Shown here: piece by piece, positions 10,201-21,633 of the stretch
How the letters are laid out: each line of letters opens with the position of its first letter
Position numbering within the stretch: position 1 is the stretch's first letter
Origin: Selaginella moellendorffii
Taxonomy: Eukaryota > Streptophyta > Lycopodiopsida > Selaginellales > Selaginellaceae
Reading direction: 5' to 3'
DNA: 64,000 nucleotides
NCBI RefSeq assembly: GCF_000143415.4
Contig: NW_003314294.1
Coordinates: 167,116 to 231,115, forward strand
Position numbers and translations under genes: made by a program
Notes under the pieces: generated by a model
Told to the model about the DNA's origin: nothing
Database searches by the model: none
What the model saw: the letters and a program-made list of their open reading frames with translations, nothing else

Positions 10201-11879
10201 TGAGTGACCTATTACATTTTTTATAATATTTAAGTATATTTTAGAGTAATTTTAATTTGGTTTGTAAGGTTTGTAAATAACATATATTACCACCTAGCAT
10301 AATGCATGATATTTAACTTAAATATCACAAAACTTTTAACCAATTAGAAAAAAAAACACTTTTATTCATAAGCATTTTCTTTTTATATTTGAATCCTTAT
10401 GGAAAATGACATGAATTCCTTTTATATTTAAACCCTTATAAATCATCTTTTGAGTCATTATCTTTATTTATTTATATTAAGCTCAAAATTTACATTTACA
10501 AAAGAGACAATCTTATTTTATAACATCACCCATCACTAGCTAAGAAACATATGTAAAAATTGTCATATTACTGGGTAGACATATGCACCAGCATAACGAT
10601 AGAAGCAAGAGTCTAAGAATGTGAGGGAGACACTGTATGTCCATTGGTCAGCAGGGGGAGCCAGGATAGCCTTGGATGGCTCTTGCATGGGATCATGGGT
10701 GCATTGCAGGGACTAGCTACATGTCGTCCTCCATAGGACCGCCACCTTTGGAACTCAAATCAATCACGTGCATAAGCTATTATTAAAAGAGAATATCCAA
10801 GCATATTTCAGGACCTCAATTGAACTTTTCTCTTTTAATGCTACTTATCACTAATATAAACCACTCGTTTTGCCATTTTGATCTGCTCCGCCTCTAGAGC
10901 TTGATGGAAGAGAACTTGTTAGCAATGAATGAATCAAGTTGCTATATACCACAATCCCAGTGACAGAGACCAAGATGATTGCCCTGGTGCCAGCCATCAC
11001 AGCGACTAGCATCACCACTCCATTGAATCAGGGTTTCATGCGCTCACTGCATTGTCATCGCTGCTGGGCAATTGCTTGTAAGTAGAGTAACTTCTGTGTG
11101 GGGTGACCAAAGGATCAAGATGCCCAAATTTATAGATAATGCTTGATATCTGGCAGAGCCAACTTGTTCAAGACGAGCTCCTACTCCTTGAGCTCGGCAG
11201 CAGCATGATCCTTAAACTCTTCCACCCAGATCTCGCACAGAGCCTGGGATTTTCCAGCACTTGCTCTCACACCTCCACCTCACCCTATTGGAAGCGCTCG
11301 ACTTGATCCTGTCCACTCCATACTCGAGCCCGGAATCAATCTTGCCTCCACCACCCTCCTCAAAGCGTTCCTGCAACAGCAATAGCCACTGCCACAATGC
11401 TCGTCAAGGAACTTGGTAGCTTCCAAGTTAATTGAGTCCGGACCATGAGCAATCCAGCCACCTTGGCAATGAGCTCTTCATCCACACCACGAATCTCATG
11501 AACCGATTCAGTCACTTGAACGTGTGCTTTGGCAGCATGATCAAACTTACTTTGATTATTACTTCAATCGTTACTTTGATTCCTTGGTCCGTACTACTCT
11601 CTTGCAGAGGCATACTTTCCAAGGAATCAAAGTAATCTTCCAGGATCTTCTTATAAGAAACACATGTCCTGCGCCCCTCTCTTTCAAGCCTAGTAAATTA
11701 ACCACACTCCTCATCTCCTCATCTGTGTTAATGCATTCATCACGATGTGCTGATCCATTCCCCACGAAACCCTTTCTGATCACAAATTTCTCTTTTGAGC
11801 AGATAACTCCTTACAAAACAAAACCACACACGGCTCCTTTCAAACCGTGTGACAAGATTTCGTGTGGAATCCAAGCAGC
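10201..11879. other. AT-rich intergenic region, no clear gene
   Basis: From 10200 to about 10560 the DNA is strongly AT-rich with no pattern. From about 11160 to 11545 the minus strand holds weakly coding-like stretches (for example a frame reading HVQVTESVHEIRGVDEE), interrupted by stops; I do not recognise them. A perfect inverted repeat at 11571-11635 is listed separately. Confidence 0.5.
11571..11635 (+). repeat. 17-bp perfect inverted repeat, hairpin-forming
   Basis: TTACTTTGATTCCTTGG at 11571-11587 is the exact reverse complement of 11619-11635. The 31-base loop can add a few pairs (GTA, CTCT). The stem is short for a plant miRNA precursor, but the arm length is close to small-RNA size. 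Function unknown. Confidence 0.9.
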
Positions 11880-12475
11880 AGTATAACTGGATAACTGCAG
11901 TTCCACGTATAAGTGCGTCAAGGCAAACGCTAGCCAGCTCGCTTATGACAAGTTCCACCAGATGCAAAGGCATGGCCACGATCCCGATGGCATTGTTCTT
12001 GGCGGTCTCTGCAAGGCCCGAAACCTGGACAAGGCCAAGGAGATCCTTGATCAGCTCGGGAGAGTGGAGTGAACCTCAACGTGATAACTTACAGCATCGT
12101 GATCCAAGGCGTCGAGGGTGGACGAGACTCTGGAGATAGCGGTTTTCCAGACGTGGTGACTTTCAATAGCTTGCTCAAGGGGCTGTGCTTGCCTAGAGGA
12201 TGAGCGACTTTCGTACTCTTAGAGTATACGTGATGAGGAAAGTAACCCCGCTCACTGCCACGTACAGACATTTGAACGAGCAGCTATGCAGAACCGTGAT
12301 ACTAGTCAAGTGTCGTGCAAAACTTTTGAGGAGATGATAATCTCGCAACCAAGTGCCGAGCTTTTCAACATGCTGTGTTCCAAAGAATGAAGAGCATGAA
12401 GGGGTTTTGCACACACAAAATTATGGTGAACAGCAGCTGATAGTGAAGGAGATGGCCAACTAGGCCTATCACCTC
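11880..12475 (+). pseudogene. second decayed P-class PPR fragment
   Basis: Pieces resembling P-class PPR repeats appear in several + frames: DPDGIVLGGLCKARNLDKAKEI at about 11980-12045, NVITYSIVIQG at about 12080, FPDVVTFNSLLKGLCL at about 12145-12190. Stops and frameshifts are frequent. It shares blocks with 8940-9790, so the two are duplicates of one ancestral gene. Confidence 0.7.
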
Positions 12476-12780
12476 CCTCCCTCCATGAATTATGAAAAAG
12501 ACATTAGTTATAAAAATTTATAAGTGAAATACTTTTAGAATGTACAAACTACCCTTCTTTTAGTACAACGTTTTGCAAATAAACCTTTATGACATAGAAA
12601 AAAAATCAAACATTATTTATTCCATAGTTATTTTATTGTTGAAAAGATGAAGTTTTTAATTTTGTTTTATATATTTATTTTTTTTAAATTTTTTTTAAAA
12701 ATTCATATAATGAATCAATTAGAAAATTATTTAAAAAAATATTAAAACTTCATCTCAAGATATTTAGTTACTATTTTAAA

Positions 12781-12904
<124 letters not shown>

Positions 12905-12981
12905 GAATTTAGCATAATTTGCACTGATACTATCTCAATATTATCCTTTCATCTCTTTTAACCACTAGCTCTTTAAACATC

Positions 12982-13419
12982 TCAATCAAATAAAATTGTT
13001 GACAAATTTGCAATTGGGCCAAAGTTTAAAAGTTCATCCCTTCGATGCTCTACTCTCAAACGTAATGATTGATCATCCAAAGTAACAAAGCCTCCTGATT
13101 CAAAATTAGAAAGACAACTTCTCCATATATAAATAACAGCCTCTTTAAAATCACTTTTTGTTAATAGGTGGCAGCGTCTAACTCTGAAAAAACAACCCAA
13201 ACTTCCAACTCTAGCAGTATAATATCCTGTTGTTGAACTAGCAACAAATCTTAACCATACCAAACTTATACACATACAATAATCCTCAAGACTTGTTTGT
13301 GTACGAAATGTTGTAATGCAGGTTTCATAAAATCCAGTGGAATAAGAGTGTGTTTTTCCAAAACAACTAAATAAAAATATAATAAAAAATACAAACATTA
13401 GGGATATATCAAATTTCAT
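12982..13419 (-). CDS. possible small secreted cysteine-containing protein, 145 aa
   Basis: A 438-bp open frame in DNA so AT-rich that a chance ORF of this length is unlikely. The product starts with a textbook signal peptide (charged MKFD, then a hydrophobic run FVFFIIFLFSCF, cleavage near GKTHS at residue 25). About 120 mature residues follow with six cysteines and no further membrane segment. A TATA box (13459-13466 on the minus strand) lies 40 bases before the ATG, where it should for a short 5' UTR. No family recognised. Its codons are strongly AT-biased, unlike the other genes here. It could be a lineage-specific gene, an import, or a chance ORF. Confidence 0.45.
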   Translation of the reverse strand: MKFDISLMFVFFIIFLFSCFGKTHSYSTGFYETCITTFRTQTSLEDYCMCISLVWLRFVASSTTGYYTARVGSLGCFFRVRRCHLLTKSDFKEAVIYIWRSCLSNFESGGFVTLDDQSLRLRVEHRRDELLNFGPIANLSTILFD

Positions 13420-13457
13420 AACTATAGCCTATAGAATTAATATTAATCTTTGAGGGC

Positions 13458-13467
13458 TATATAAAGT
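13458..13467 (-). promoter_or_regulatory. TATA box of the 12982-13419 ORF
   Basis: CTTTATATAG on the minus strand, 40 bases upstream of the ATG at 13419. The spacing fits a plant core promoter, but the surrounding DNA is AT-rich, so chance is possible. Confidence 0.4.
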
Positions 13468-16400
13468 CCAAGTAATAGGACAAAGGTTTTGACAATAAAG
13501 TCTATTTTTTATTTTTTCTGTCTATTTTCTGCAAAATAATATTTTATAGTAAAATCTATTTTTTATTGCTTAAAAAATTTAGAGTTTATCAAAATATTAG
13601 TGTCAATTAACAAAAGGTTAAAATTTTTAAAGAATTTCTTTCCCAAGTTAAATGCATTTTCTCAATGGTGAATGCCATTGAGAACTTTTATTTTATTATA
13701 ATTGTTAAAGAGTTATTTTATGTAGCACACTTTATCTCTCTCCTCTTAAACAATTAGAAAAGGGCAATTGCTTGACGAGAGAGTTTTTAATGGTTAATTT
13801 TTCCCTATTTATCTATCAAGGTTCCAGTGATAGTATATTCAAATTTCATTTTATAATCACTTTTGTTACATTTTATTTTCTATTTTTCTTTAATTTTTTA
13901 ATCTTAAATGGTGAGTCTAGTGTCTAAGAGCTTGATTGTATTGAGTCTCTTATTTATCTCATAGTGGCTAAACTATTTTATAATAGGCTATTTCCTTTTA
14001 TCTACTTTTTATACTTGGATAAAGTCTTTTATAATATGCAATATTATAAAAGAATGCTTCCTTCATCGTTTCCTCTTTCACATTTCGTCTTTTATATTAT
14101 TTTTTCCTCAATTTTTCTTGCTTCTTTTATTTGCTAAATGTTTTTAAAAAAATTACCTAAGAGGAGGGGGTAGAAGGGATGGATAGAAGTCCAGCCTCAA
14201 TAATGGAGTTAGGATGAACAACAATTATAATAAACTAAAGATGAATAATATGAATTATGGAATGAGGATAATTGTGAAATGAGTTTTAATGGTGACAAAG
14301 TGAGGCTAAACAAATATTATTATGGAGTGAGAGGGAATATATATGGTGGAGTGAGGAGAAACATAATGAATCTAGACTAAAGTGGTATTTAAGAATTTTA
14401 TTTTCTTTTAAGGAGGGGATAAGGAATATATTGTAAGAAGCAAACTCCCCAAAGTGTCATTAGCTAAAGGATCCTATAATTATAATTAAAATAATAAAGA
14501 GTTTAGACTAAATATATCTGAGGCTCAATATATTTAAAGCTAGATATATTCAAGGCCAGATATGTCTCAATCCAAATTTTAATACATATCATAGAGTGAA
14601 AGCCCAAAACACTTGTTTCCAAGGGTGAGGGGGAAGGGGAAGAAGGGGGAAAAAATGGAGGAGGTTGTGGGGTCTTTCAAAAGTATAATAGAGGTTAAAG
14701 ATTTAGTCTTGAAAGAACTCTCAAAAGGTATTTTTAAAATATATTAAGGTCAGTGAGTATGGATTTGAGGGGTGCCAAGAAAACCTTTCAAGAAAGTGCT
14801 TAAAAATAACTCCACTCCCAAAAAGAAAATTAATTACAATGTTTTTAGTTACTATAGAGTGGTGCCCCATTTAAGTACCATAAGGCTTATTAATCTTTAC
14901 TCTTATATAAGGGGCTTGGACCTTCCTTTTGGATTTAAGATGGAAATATTAAATTCAAAAGTTTACATTTGGTATTAAAAAGGGTTTATATTTAACTTTG
15001 TTAGTTAACTAGAGGAATGTTGATATTGATATCTAGTGGTCCAATTTGTTCTGCTAGATTAGATTAGAAAAGTAAAATGTTAAGAGAGTCTCTTAAGAGA
15101 GCTATGACTCTCAACTTCTATTCATGACTATAGTATATGTGATTTTCACCTTTTAGCCTTCACAAAAAAAGGGACTGATACATAAAATGATACAATTTAA
15201 AAAATAAAAGAATAAAAGCACAAAGCAACATTAGAATAGTTCTGAAGTATTTAACATCTCAATGCTAAGATTAATATGTAAAATAGTGCCAAATGGAATT
15301 TAACACTATTTTAGCATACTGGTGGAGCAGAAAGCTAGACTATGCCTTAAGTTAATCGCCCATGCTCAACTTACCCACTATTTGTAGTATATATTTGGAA
15401 CCCTTTATAACCCCCACCCCACCACAATGTGAACTTGTAGAAAAGTATAGTAAATTATAAATAACCAAAGAAAATGAGTTAAGAGATGGTTTATTACGAT
15501 TTAAAAATATAAGGAAAAAAAGAGTGTACCTCTTTGTTTTGGACATTTGGGGTTAAAAGTTTTTGGGTTTGAGTAATATTAGGTTTTGAGTAGTATTAAG
15601 TTGAATGACCTCCCAGAAAGTTTAAATTCAGAAACTTTGGAAAATTAACTATATAGAAAGTTCAAATTTAAGAATTTACTCTTTGGCAAACTATAACCAA
15701 AGCAAATGTAGTTAGATAAACAAAGTAAGATGGAATATTGAAAAGGGAAAATATGGTTAGATAAGCAAGGTAAACTAGGAAATTGCAAAAGAAAAATTTA
15801 TGGCTAAAACAAGCTTTTTATATGTGATGCTAGACAAGGTGTCAAACTTTTTATATATAATGCTGGACAAAGACAAAATAGTGAGTATAAGTTAGCAATG
15901 GTCACTTGAAAGGAAGATACATAGATATGTTTTGTTGTTCATTTAAGTTAACAATGGTTTCAAAGGTTGATTTAGAAATTTCCTATAACACTATTTTGTG
16001 GATTGCAATTCCCCACAAAGTCCCTTACTTTAGATCAACATTATGATTTCAATGTTTGATTTGAATGGTTAGCAATTGCACACCCCCTGGAGTTCACTAT
16101 AGTCAAATATATTGACTTAGGCATATGCACTTTACTTTAGATAACATGGTATACTTAGGGGTGAAAGTAAGTATGTACCTAGGGTAAATCCAATTCTTAT
16201 AGGGCAAGTAAGTAAAAAATCTTTCAATCTCACTTATGATTCTCTTTTTTAAGTATTTAGAATTTTTCTAGTTGAATAGGAGGTTTTAGAAACCAAGCTA
16301 ACTTTTTGTATAGATATTAATTTTAATCTATGTAATAATTCTTACATGGCAGAGTAATTAAACTTTTAATCTCACTAATGATTCTCTAGTATTTAAAAGA

Positions 16401-17088
16401 GATTTTTCTAGTGGAGTAAGTGGTTTTAGAAACCAAGATTACTTTTCATTTCTTATGGAGTACATATACACTAATGCTGCTTCTATGGTATGCCAAGTGT
16501 GAGCTTTTGAATTTAGATAATATATTTAAAGGTAAACTCAAATGCAAAGAGTGAACTCCCCAAGTTGCAAATAAAGTTGTAGGCCGGTAAGAGATTTAAG
16601 AAACCAAACTTCTCATTTCTTAAAGTACATGGTGTAGATATTAATTTTTCTTCTATGTTATATACCAATTGGTGAACTTTTGAACTTGGACATTTTAAGG
16701 GTAAACTCAAAAAGCCTGAACACGAACTAGAAGTTGTAGGCTGGTTTATTGGGATTTGTAGTTCGTTTGAAGCTTATATCATGGTTAACAACAATGTCTT
16801 ACAGGGCAAGTTTTTGTGGTAGCTTTGGAATATATATCATGGTTAACAACAATGTTTTCCAGATGAGTTAAGTTTTTGTGGTGGTGTGTAATAGCCCAAA
16901 AAAAGTTCCAGATGTTCCAAAGATTTCTATTTTGATGATAGTTTTGGCACATTTAAGGATAAATCTAGCATCATGATTTTATTTGATCATACAGAAAAAG
17001 GAAAGCTAGTCAGTCATCACAACTCCTTCCTTTTCTTTCTGGTCACAAATTTCTCAGAACTCCTTGCACACACGGTTCGTAATTAGCA
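13468..17088. other. AT-rich intergenic region with weak local repeats
   Basis: No gene supported; ORFs are short and lack codon structure. Two local repeat families are visible: units of roughly 165-180 bp between about 16220 and 16750 (shared blocks GGTTTTAGAAACCAAG, GGTAAACTCAAA, AAGTTGTAGGC(C/T)GGT), and a pair of about 67 bp at 16770-16880 sharing ATATCATGGTTAACAACAATG. They look like degenerate tandem duplications. Confidence 0.6.
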
Positions 17089-18600
17089 CTAGTAGAGTAG
17101 CTCCTGGAAAACTGGATCCACGCTCTTGTTCCACTTCCCCTCATACAGACTCAACAGCTTCTCTGCCGGTGTCACCCCCGTTCTCACAATCTCAGCAATG
17201 TCGTTGAGAAATCCAGCCTCCTTGTAGCCTCGTCTTTGCAGCCCATCCCTGGCCAGCTTAAAAACCTCCTGCGCTACGTGCTTGAGCTGCCCGTCCCGGA
17301 ACGGCGTGCTTAATCCCAGCCTCGGAACTTTGCTTCTCAGCATCGCCCTCTCCCCCTCCGTCCAGCCCTCCACCATCTTGGACGCCGATTCCAGAGCTTC
17401 TTCGTCGTACAAAATCCCCACCCAGAAGGCTGGGAGAGCGCACAGCCTCTTCCACGGCCCCCCGTCAGCCCCTCTCATCTCCAAGTATCTCTTGAGCCTG
17501 ACCTCTGGAAAGATGGTTGTCAAGTGGTTCTCCCAGTCGTTGAGCGTCGGGAGCTCGCCGGGGAGATTGGAGAGCCTGCCGGCGAGGAAATCCTTGAACG
17601 ACTGCCCCGTGCAATCCACGTACCTCTTGTCCCTGTACACGAAGTACATGGGCACCTCGAGAGCGTACTCCACGTACCTCTCGAACGAGAAACCATCCTG
17701 GAAGACGAACGGGAGATCGCCTGTCCTGTTTCTATCCACGTCCGTCCAGATGTGGCTCCGGTAGCTCACGAAACCATTGGGAACGCCCTCCTTGAACGGC
17801 GAGTTCGCAAACACCGCAGTGGCGATCGGTTGCAGCGCCAGTCCCACTCTAAACTTCTTCACCATGTCCTCCTCGGACGAGAAGTCGAGATTCACCTGAA
17901 CTGTGCACGTCCGGAACATCATGTCCAAGCCCAAGCTGCCAACTTTCGGCATGTAGTTCTTCATGATCTGGTACCTCCCTTTGGGCATCACTGGGATCTT
18001 CTCCACCGGCCACTTTGGCTGGAATCCCATCCCCATGAAGCCCAGTCCCATCTCCTCGGCCACCGCTTTCACCTGGTAGAGATGGGAGTTTACCTCGGCA
18101 CACGTCTGGTGGAGAGTTTCCAGTGGAGCACCGCTGAGCTCGAACTGGCCACCCGGTTCCAGCGAGATGCTTTGCCCGTCCTGCTTGAGACCGATGATCT
18201 TGTCTCCCTCCATCACCCTCTGCCAGTTGAATCGCTCCGCCAGACCTTCCAGCAGCTGCGCGATCTGGTCGTAGTCGATGGGCTCCAGACTGCTCATCCG
18301 GAATCCAAACTTCTCGTGCTCGGTGCCGATCCTCCACTTGGACTTTGGCTTGCATCCCGACGCCAGGTAATCCACCAGGTCGAGCTTCGTCAGAGGCTCT
18401 GCCTTCACGGCGGTCTCTTCCGCTGGCGGGCTGGCGGCGACGATGCCGAGCTTCCTCCTCTCGCGGACGCGGCCACGGAATATCGGCGAGAGATCTAGCA
18501 GCGCTGCCCGGTGCCCCTGCCACTGCCTCTCACCTCCCGGAGCTCGCGACAGCGCTGATCTCTCCATAATATCGAGCGCGCTCCACGAAACGGCGGCCAT
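17089..18600 (-). CDS. GSH1: plastid glutamate-cysteine ligase, single exon, 503 aa
   Basis: First enzyme of glutathione synthesis: joins glutamate and cysteine with ATP, in the plastid. The protein is of the plant type from residue 70 on ([90 protein letters not shown]). The first 55-60 residues are a basic, acidic-poor plastid transit peptide. Cys167 and Cys387 match the pair that forms the conserved redox-switch disulfide of plant GCL; the second, rosid-type pair is missing because Asn replaces its second Cys near residue 345. The coding region has no intron, unlike seed-plant GSH1. A 48-bp intron in the 5' UTR (18656-18609, CAG|GTATGT ... CGCAG) is possible. A broken copy lies at 6886-7078. 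Confidence 0.95.
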   Translation of the reverse strand: MAAVSWSALDIMERSALSRAPGGERQWQGHRAALLDLSPIFRGRVRERRKLGIVAASPPAEETAVKAEPLTKLDLVDYLASGCKPKSKWRIGTEHEKFGFRMSSLEPIDYDQIAQLLEGLAERFNWQRVMEGDKIIGLKQDGQSISLEPGGQFELSGAPLETLHQTCAEVNSHLYQVKAVAEEMGLGFMGMGFQPKWPVEKIPVMPKGRYQIMKNYMPKVGSLGLDMMFRTCTVQVNLDFSSEEDMVKKFRVGLALQPIATAVFANSPFKEGVPNGFVSYRSHIWTDVDRNRTGDLPFVFQDGFSFERYVEYALEVPMYFVYRDKRYVDCTGQSFKDFLAGRLSNLPGELPTLNDWENHLTTIFPEVRLKRYLEMRGADGGPWKRLCALPAFWVGILYDEEALESASKMVEGWTEGERAMLRSKVPRLGLSTPFRDGQLKHVAQEVFKLARDGLQRRGYKEAGFLNDIAEIVRTGVTPAEKLLSLYEGKWNKSVDPVFQELLY

Positions 18601-18863
18601 TCCTGGAGCTGCGAGAGGAAATGTGAGAAGCCTATCGATCGAATGCTAGCACATACCTGAGGATTCCCCGCCTCCGCCGAGCCGCGCTCTCCGTTCTTGC
18701 GAAGCTCGAGGCTGCCCTAGCTTGAGCGCTTCCGGTCGTCGGATGCCAGCCGTTGGATCAAGTATCTAACAAGGAAGGTTATTTCGAGTGGGAATCTAAC
18801 GAGAGGAAGGGTCGTCGTTTCTTCCTGCCCTTTTTCTCGGTTGATACAAGTGGTCCTACCGCT

Positions 18864-18898
18864 TACGTGGCATGTTTGCGTGTATGCCACGTGGCGCC
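18864..18898 (-). promoter_or_regulatory. paired ACGTGGC/G-box elements upstream of GSH1
   Basis: TACGTGGCAT at 18864-18873 and ATGCCACGTGGC at 18884-18895 form an inverted repeat, each with an ACGT core. CACGTGGC is a G-box/ABRE-type site bound by bZIP and bHLH factors. It lies about 200-250 bp before the GSH1 5' end, which points to stress or light control by inference only. Confidence 0.45.
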
Positions 18899-18899
18899 A

Positions 18900-19511
18900 A
18901 GTCACCATAAGCTAGAACATAGTGATCTTTAATACTTTTTCTACTGTCAAGAGATCCCACCATTGCTGACAAGCATATTCCTCGTTTTCGTTCAATTCGC
19001 AGCAACACACTCGCGTTCTCTGGCAAAAGTTCCGCAAGGCGTCAATGGGCGAACTATTCAAGTGTCACAATTTGTCCACAGAGAAGCCAGTGAAGAGAGC
19101 TGCCGAGAGACAAACTCTGGGCTTTTCGATCTCTCTCGGATCTGGCTGTATGGCAGCACGAGTTCGGTGCAAACTGAGCTCTCAAATTCATTGTTTCCGG
19201 TTGGCATCCAAAGAAATGCTAATACAATAATAATACTATCAAAATATAATTCTAACAAACCAACCGAAAGAATAACGATGAGAGAAAGAGCGTTACAAAC
19301 ACCTTTTATGCACATTATATTAATAATCCTACGTGTTCTGGAATCAAACCGCACACATACAAACATTGACAGCGATTTAGCAACAGGTTTTGAATAAATT
19401 TACGCGGAAGAACGGTGGTTCAAAGCTGTATATAATTCATGAAGCTTTTTAAAGCCTTTTCTTGGTCGAGCCAAAGGAGTGTAGTCCTTCCTGTAAGAAG
19501 AAGAAGAAGAA
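18900..19511. other. intergenic, GSH1 to GDSL gene
   Basis: No supported gene. A TATA box (TATATAAT, 19429-19436) lies about 80 bp before the GDSL start codon and is the probable core promoter. An open frame across 18963-19397 lacks an ATG and any family pattern. Confidence 0.5.
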
Positions 19512-21483
19512 ATGGCTGCTTTTCCTTCTTTGGTACTGGTGCCTGCAAATGTTCCCTCTCTTTTGCTGCTCCTGCTCCTGCTCACAAATTCTCTGCTAAA
19601 TTCCAATGCCGCTGCCACTCTGACTTGCCCCGTGGGGATTTTCAGCTTTGGAGACTCTCTCGCCGACACTGGGAATTACGCAGCTGCGTTTCCAGATCCA
19701 CCAGCGCCTTCTACATCCTCGAGTTCCTCCTCCGCAATCCAAGTTCTATCACCGCAGAGTTCCAGAGTCCACAATTTCTTCAATTATCTCGACATTCGTG
19801 CAGCCTACGATGGTGCCAAGCTCGACATGGAATTCGAATCCAGCAAGGCCGCGACCAAGCTGCCATTCCGGGCCAGCAATGGTCGCCTCGTCATCGATTT
19901 CATAGGTAACCTCTTTGACAAACTTTGCAGATTCTCTCTAAATTTTCTATGTTTCCTTTTCTCGTCCCGACTTTCTTGGCATTTAGAAAACTCGCGAGAG
20001 ATCCTTTCTGCAGTAGAAACGTACGTAGACATTTTGTTCTTGTAGCATCCATATGGTACGTTAAAGTTTTTGTTTAGGTGGTGGTCGTGGTGGTCCAAAC
20101 TTCATGCAAGTTTTGCTTGAATTGCCTGCCTGGCAAACTCCATGCATCAACTAAAAAAATGTCAGAGAAAAATATCCGCAAACCATGAAGCTTAGGTAGA
20201 ACCTTTGTTTCGTAGCTACACAAAGTGCCTGACAGCAAGTTTCCTAGTGTGAATTTTTTGATCAATCAATCGCTAGCTATACTTCGAGGGAAAAAGCTTG
20301 CTTTTTTTTCTTTACTTTTCACTCCTTTATACCTGTTTTTTTCTTTTTAAAAAAATAATTTTCTTGATTGCTAACATATTTTTTTATTTGGCGTTGTTTG
20401 TGTAGCTCAAGCGTTCCGTGCTCCTTTCCTAGCTCCATATTTTCAAAACGTTTTGCCAGACTATACAAACGGTGTCAACTTTGCATTTTCTTCTTCAACA
20501 GCTCGCAATACTTCCATCTCTGTTCCTTTTTACCTCTACAGGCAAGTCAATCACTACATTTATTTAAAAGGAAACATATATAATGCCCAAGGTAAAACGA
20601 GAAATTCTGTCTGTTTTTCTACGTTTTCCTCCCCTTTTTTGTTTAATTATTACAGGAGGTGCCAGCTTACCACCATTTAGCATCTTCTCCACAGCCCTCC
20701 ACTGGATCTCAATCGGTATCAACGATTTCTATCAGAACTATATGGTCAATAATTTGAGTGTTTCTGACGTCAAGAACAAGGTGGTTCCTGATGCAGTGCA
20801 TGCAGTCTCGGAAGCTGTCCAGGTAAACAAAATCAAAAGACAAAACCAAATTATTTCTTAAGAAAAAGGTGTAACCTCTCTTTAGAGACTATATGGATTT
20901 GGAGCGAGGACTTTCATGGTGATGAACATTCCAGCAGTTGGCTGCCTTCCAGCTTTCCTCAGCAAATTCGGCACCGCAAACCCGGGTGACTACGATTCCC
21001 TGGGATGCCTTAAGAATCACAACGATGCTGCGAAAGCTTACGCTTCACAGCTCCGCGTGGCTCTATCAAATCTCAGGCTAACTCTCCCGCAGGCTTTCAT
21101 CATGTATGGAGATTATTATCAAGTCCACTTAGATGCAGTCACAAATCCAACACAATACGGTAATTTCTAAGTATTATCTTATTTTTTCCACAATATTAAT
21201 TAATTTGTATGTTTTTTTTAATGTAGGACTGCATCCCAATGGTACCTTAACTGCATGTTGTGGAGGCGGAGGAAAGTATAATGTTCCAGTATCTCCATGT
21301 ATCAGTTCCACTCCAGTGTGTGAAGATCCCCAAGCTTATATAAGTTGGGATGGCCTCCATTTTTGCGAGAGCTTTAATAGAGCGGTCGCGCTAACGTTCC
21401 TCCATGGCGATTATGTGGAGCCGTGGCCCAATTCCAACCTCACTGCGGCGTGCAGCTTAGACTTTAGCAAATTCTATTCTTAA
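19512..21483 (+). CDS. GDSL esterase/lipase, 5 exons, 425 aa
   Basis: Exons 19512-19905, 20406-20591, 20656-20822, 20886-21159 and 21227-21483, all in phase. A signal peptide (LLLLLLLLTNSLLNSNAAA) is followed by block I, FSFGDSLADTGN, with the nucleophile Ser. The oxyanion-hole Gly and Asn follow (NGRLVIDFIAQAF; GINDFY). ACCGGGGKYN and the catalytic WDGLHFCES come in the last exon, so all catalytic positions are kept. It is a secreted SGNH hydrolase that likely acts on cuticle, wall or storage esters. The C-terminal His block has CES instead of the usual SEA. Intron 1 (500 bp) is much longer than the rest. The gene at 30-280 is a relative. Confidence 0.92.
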
Positions 21484-21633
21484 TATGTAATAATTCATAT
21501 ATTTAACATTGCGATTTAATGATCTAAATTATGAATTATATACCAGAATAAACCAGTTTATAGCTATTGACGTTATCGAAGGAAAGATGGCGCCCTCCCA
21601 GCGACTAAGAATCAGTAAAGCTTGCAACACTTA

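Noticed and set aside
14772-14978. 68-codon basic open frame
   Set aside because: Short, in AT-rich DNA, with no promoter or family pattern.
17524-18498. 324-codon plus-strand open frame
   Set aside because: Antisense shadow of GSH1, rich in His/Leu/Arg, with no known domain.
18609-18656. coding role for the region upstream of the GSH1 ATG
   Set aside because: It fits a 48-bp 5' UTR intron better; no conserved residues are encoded.
18963-19397. 144-codon open frame
   Set aside because: Begins with TTG, has no ATG of use and no codon or domain pattern; intergenic.
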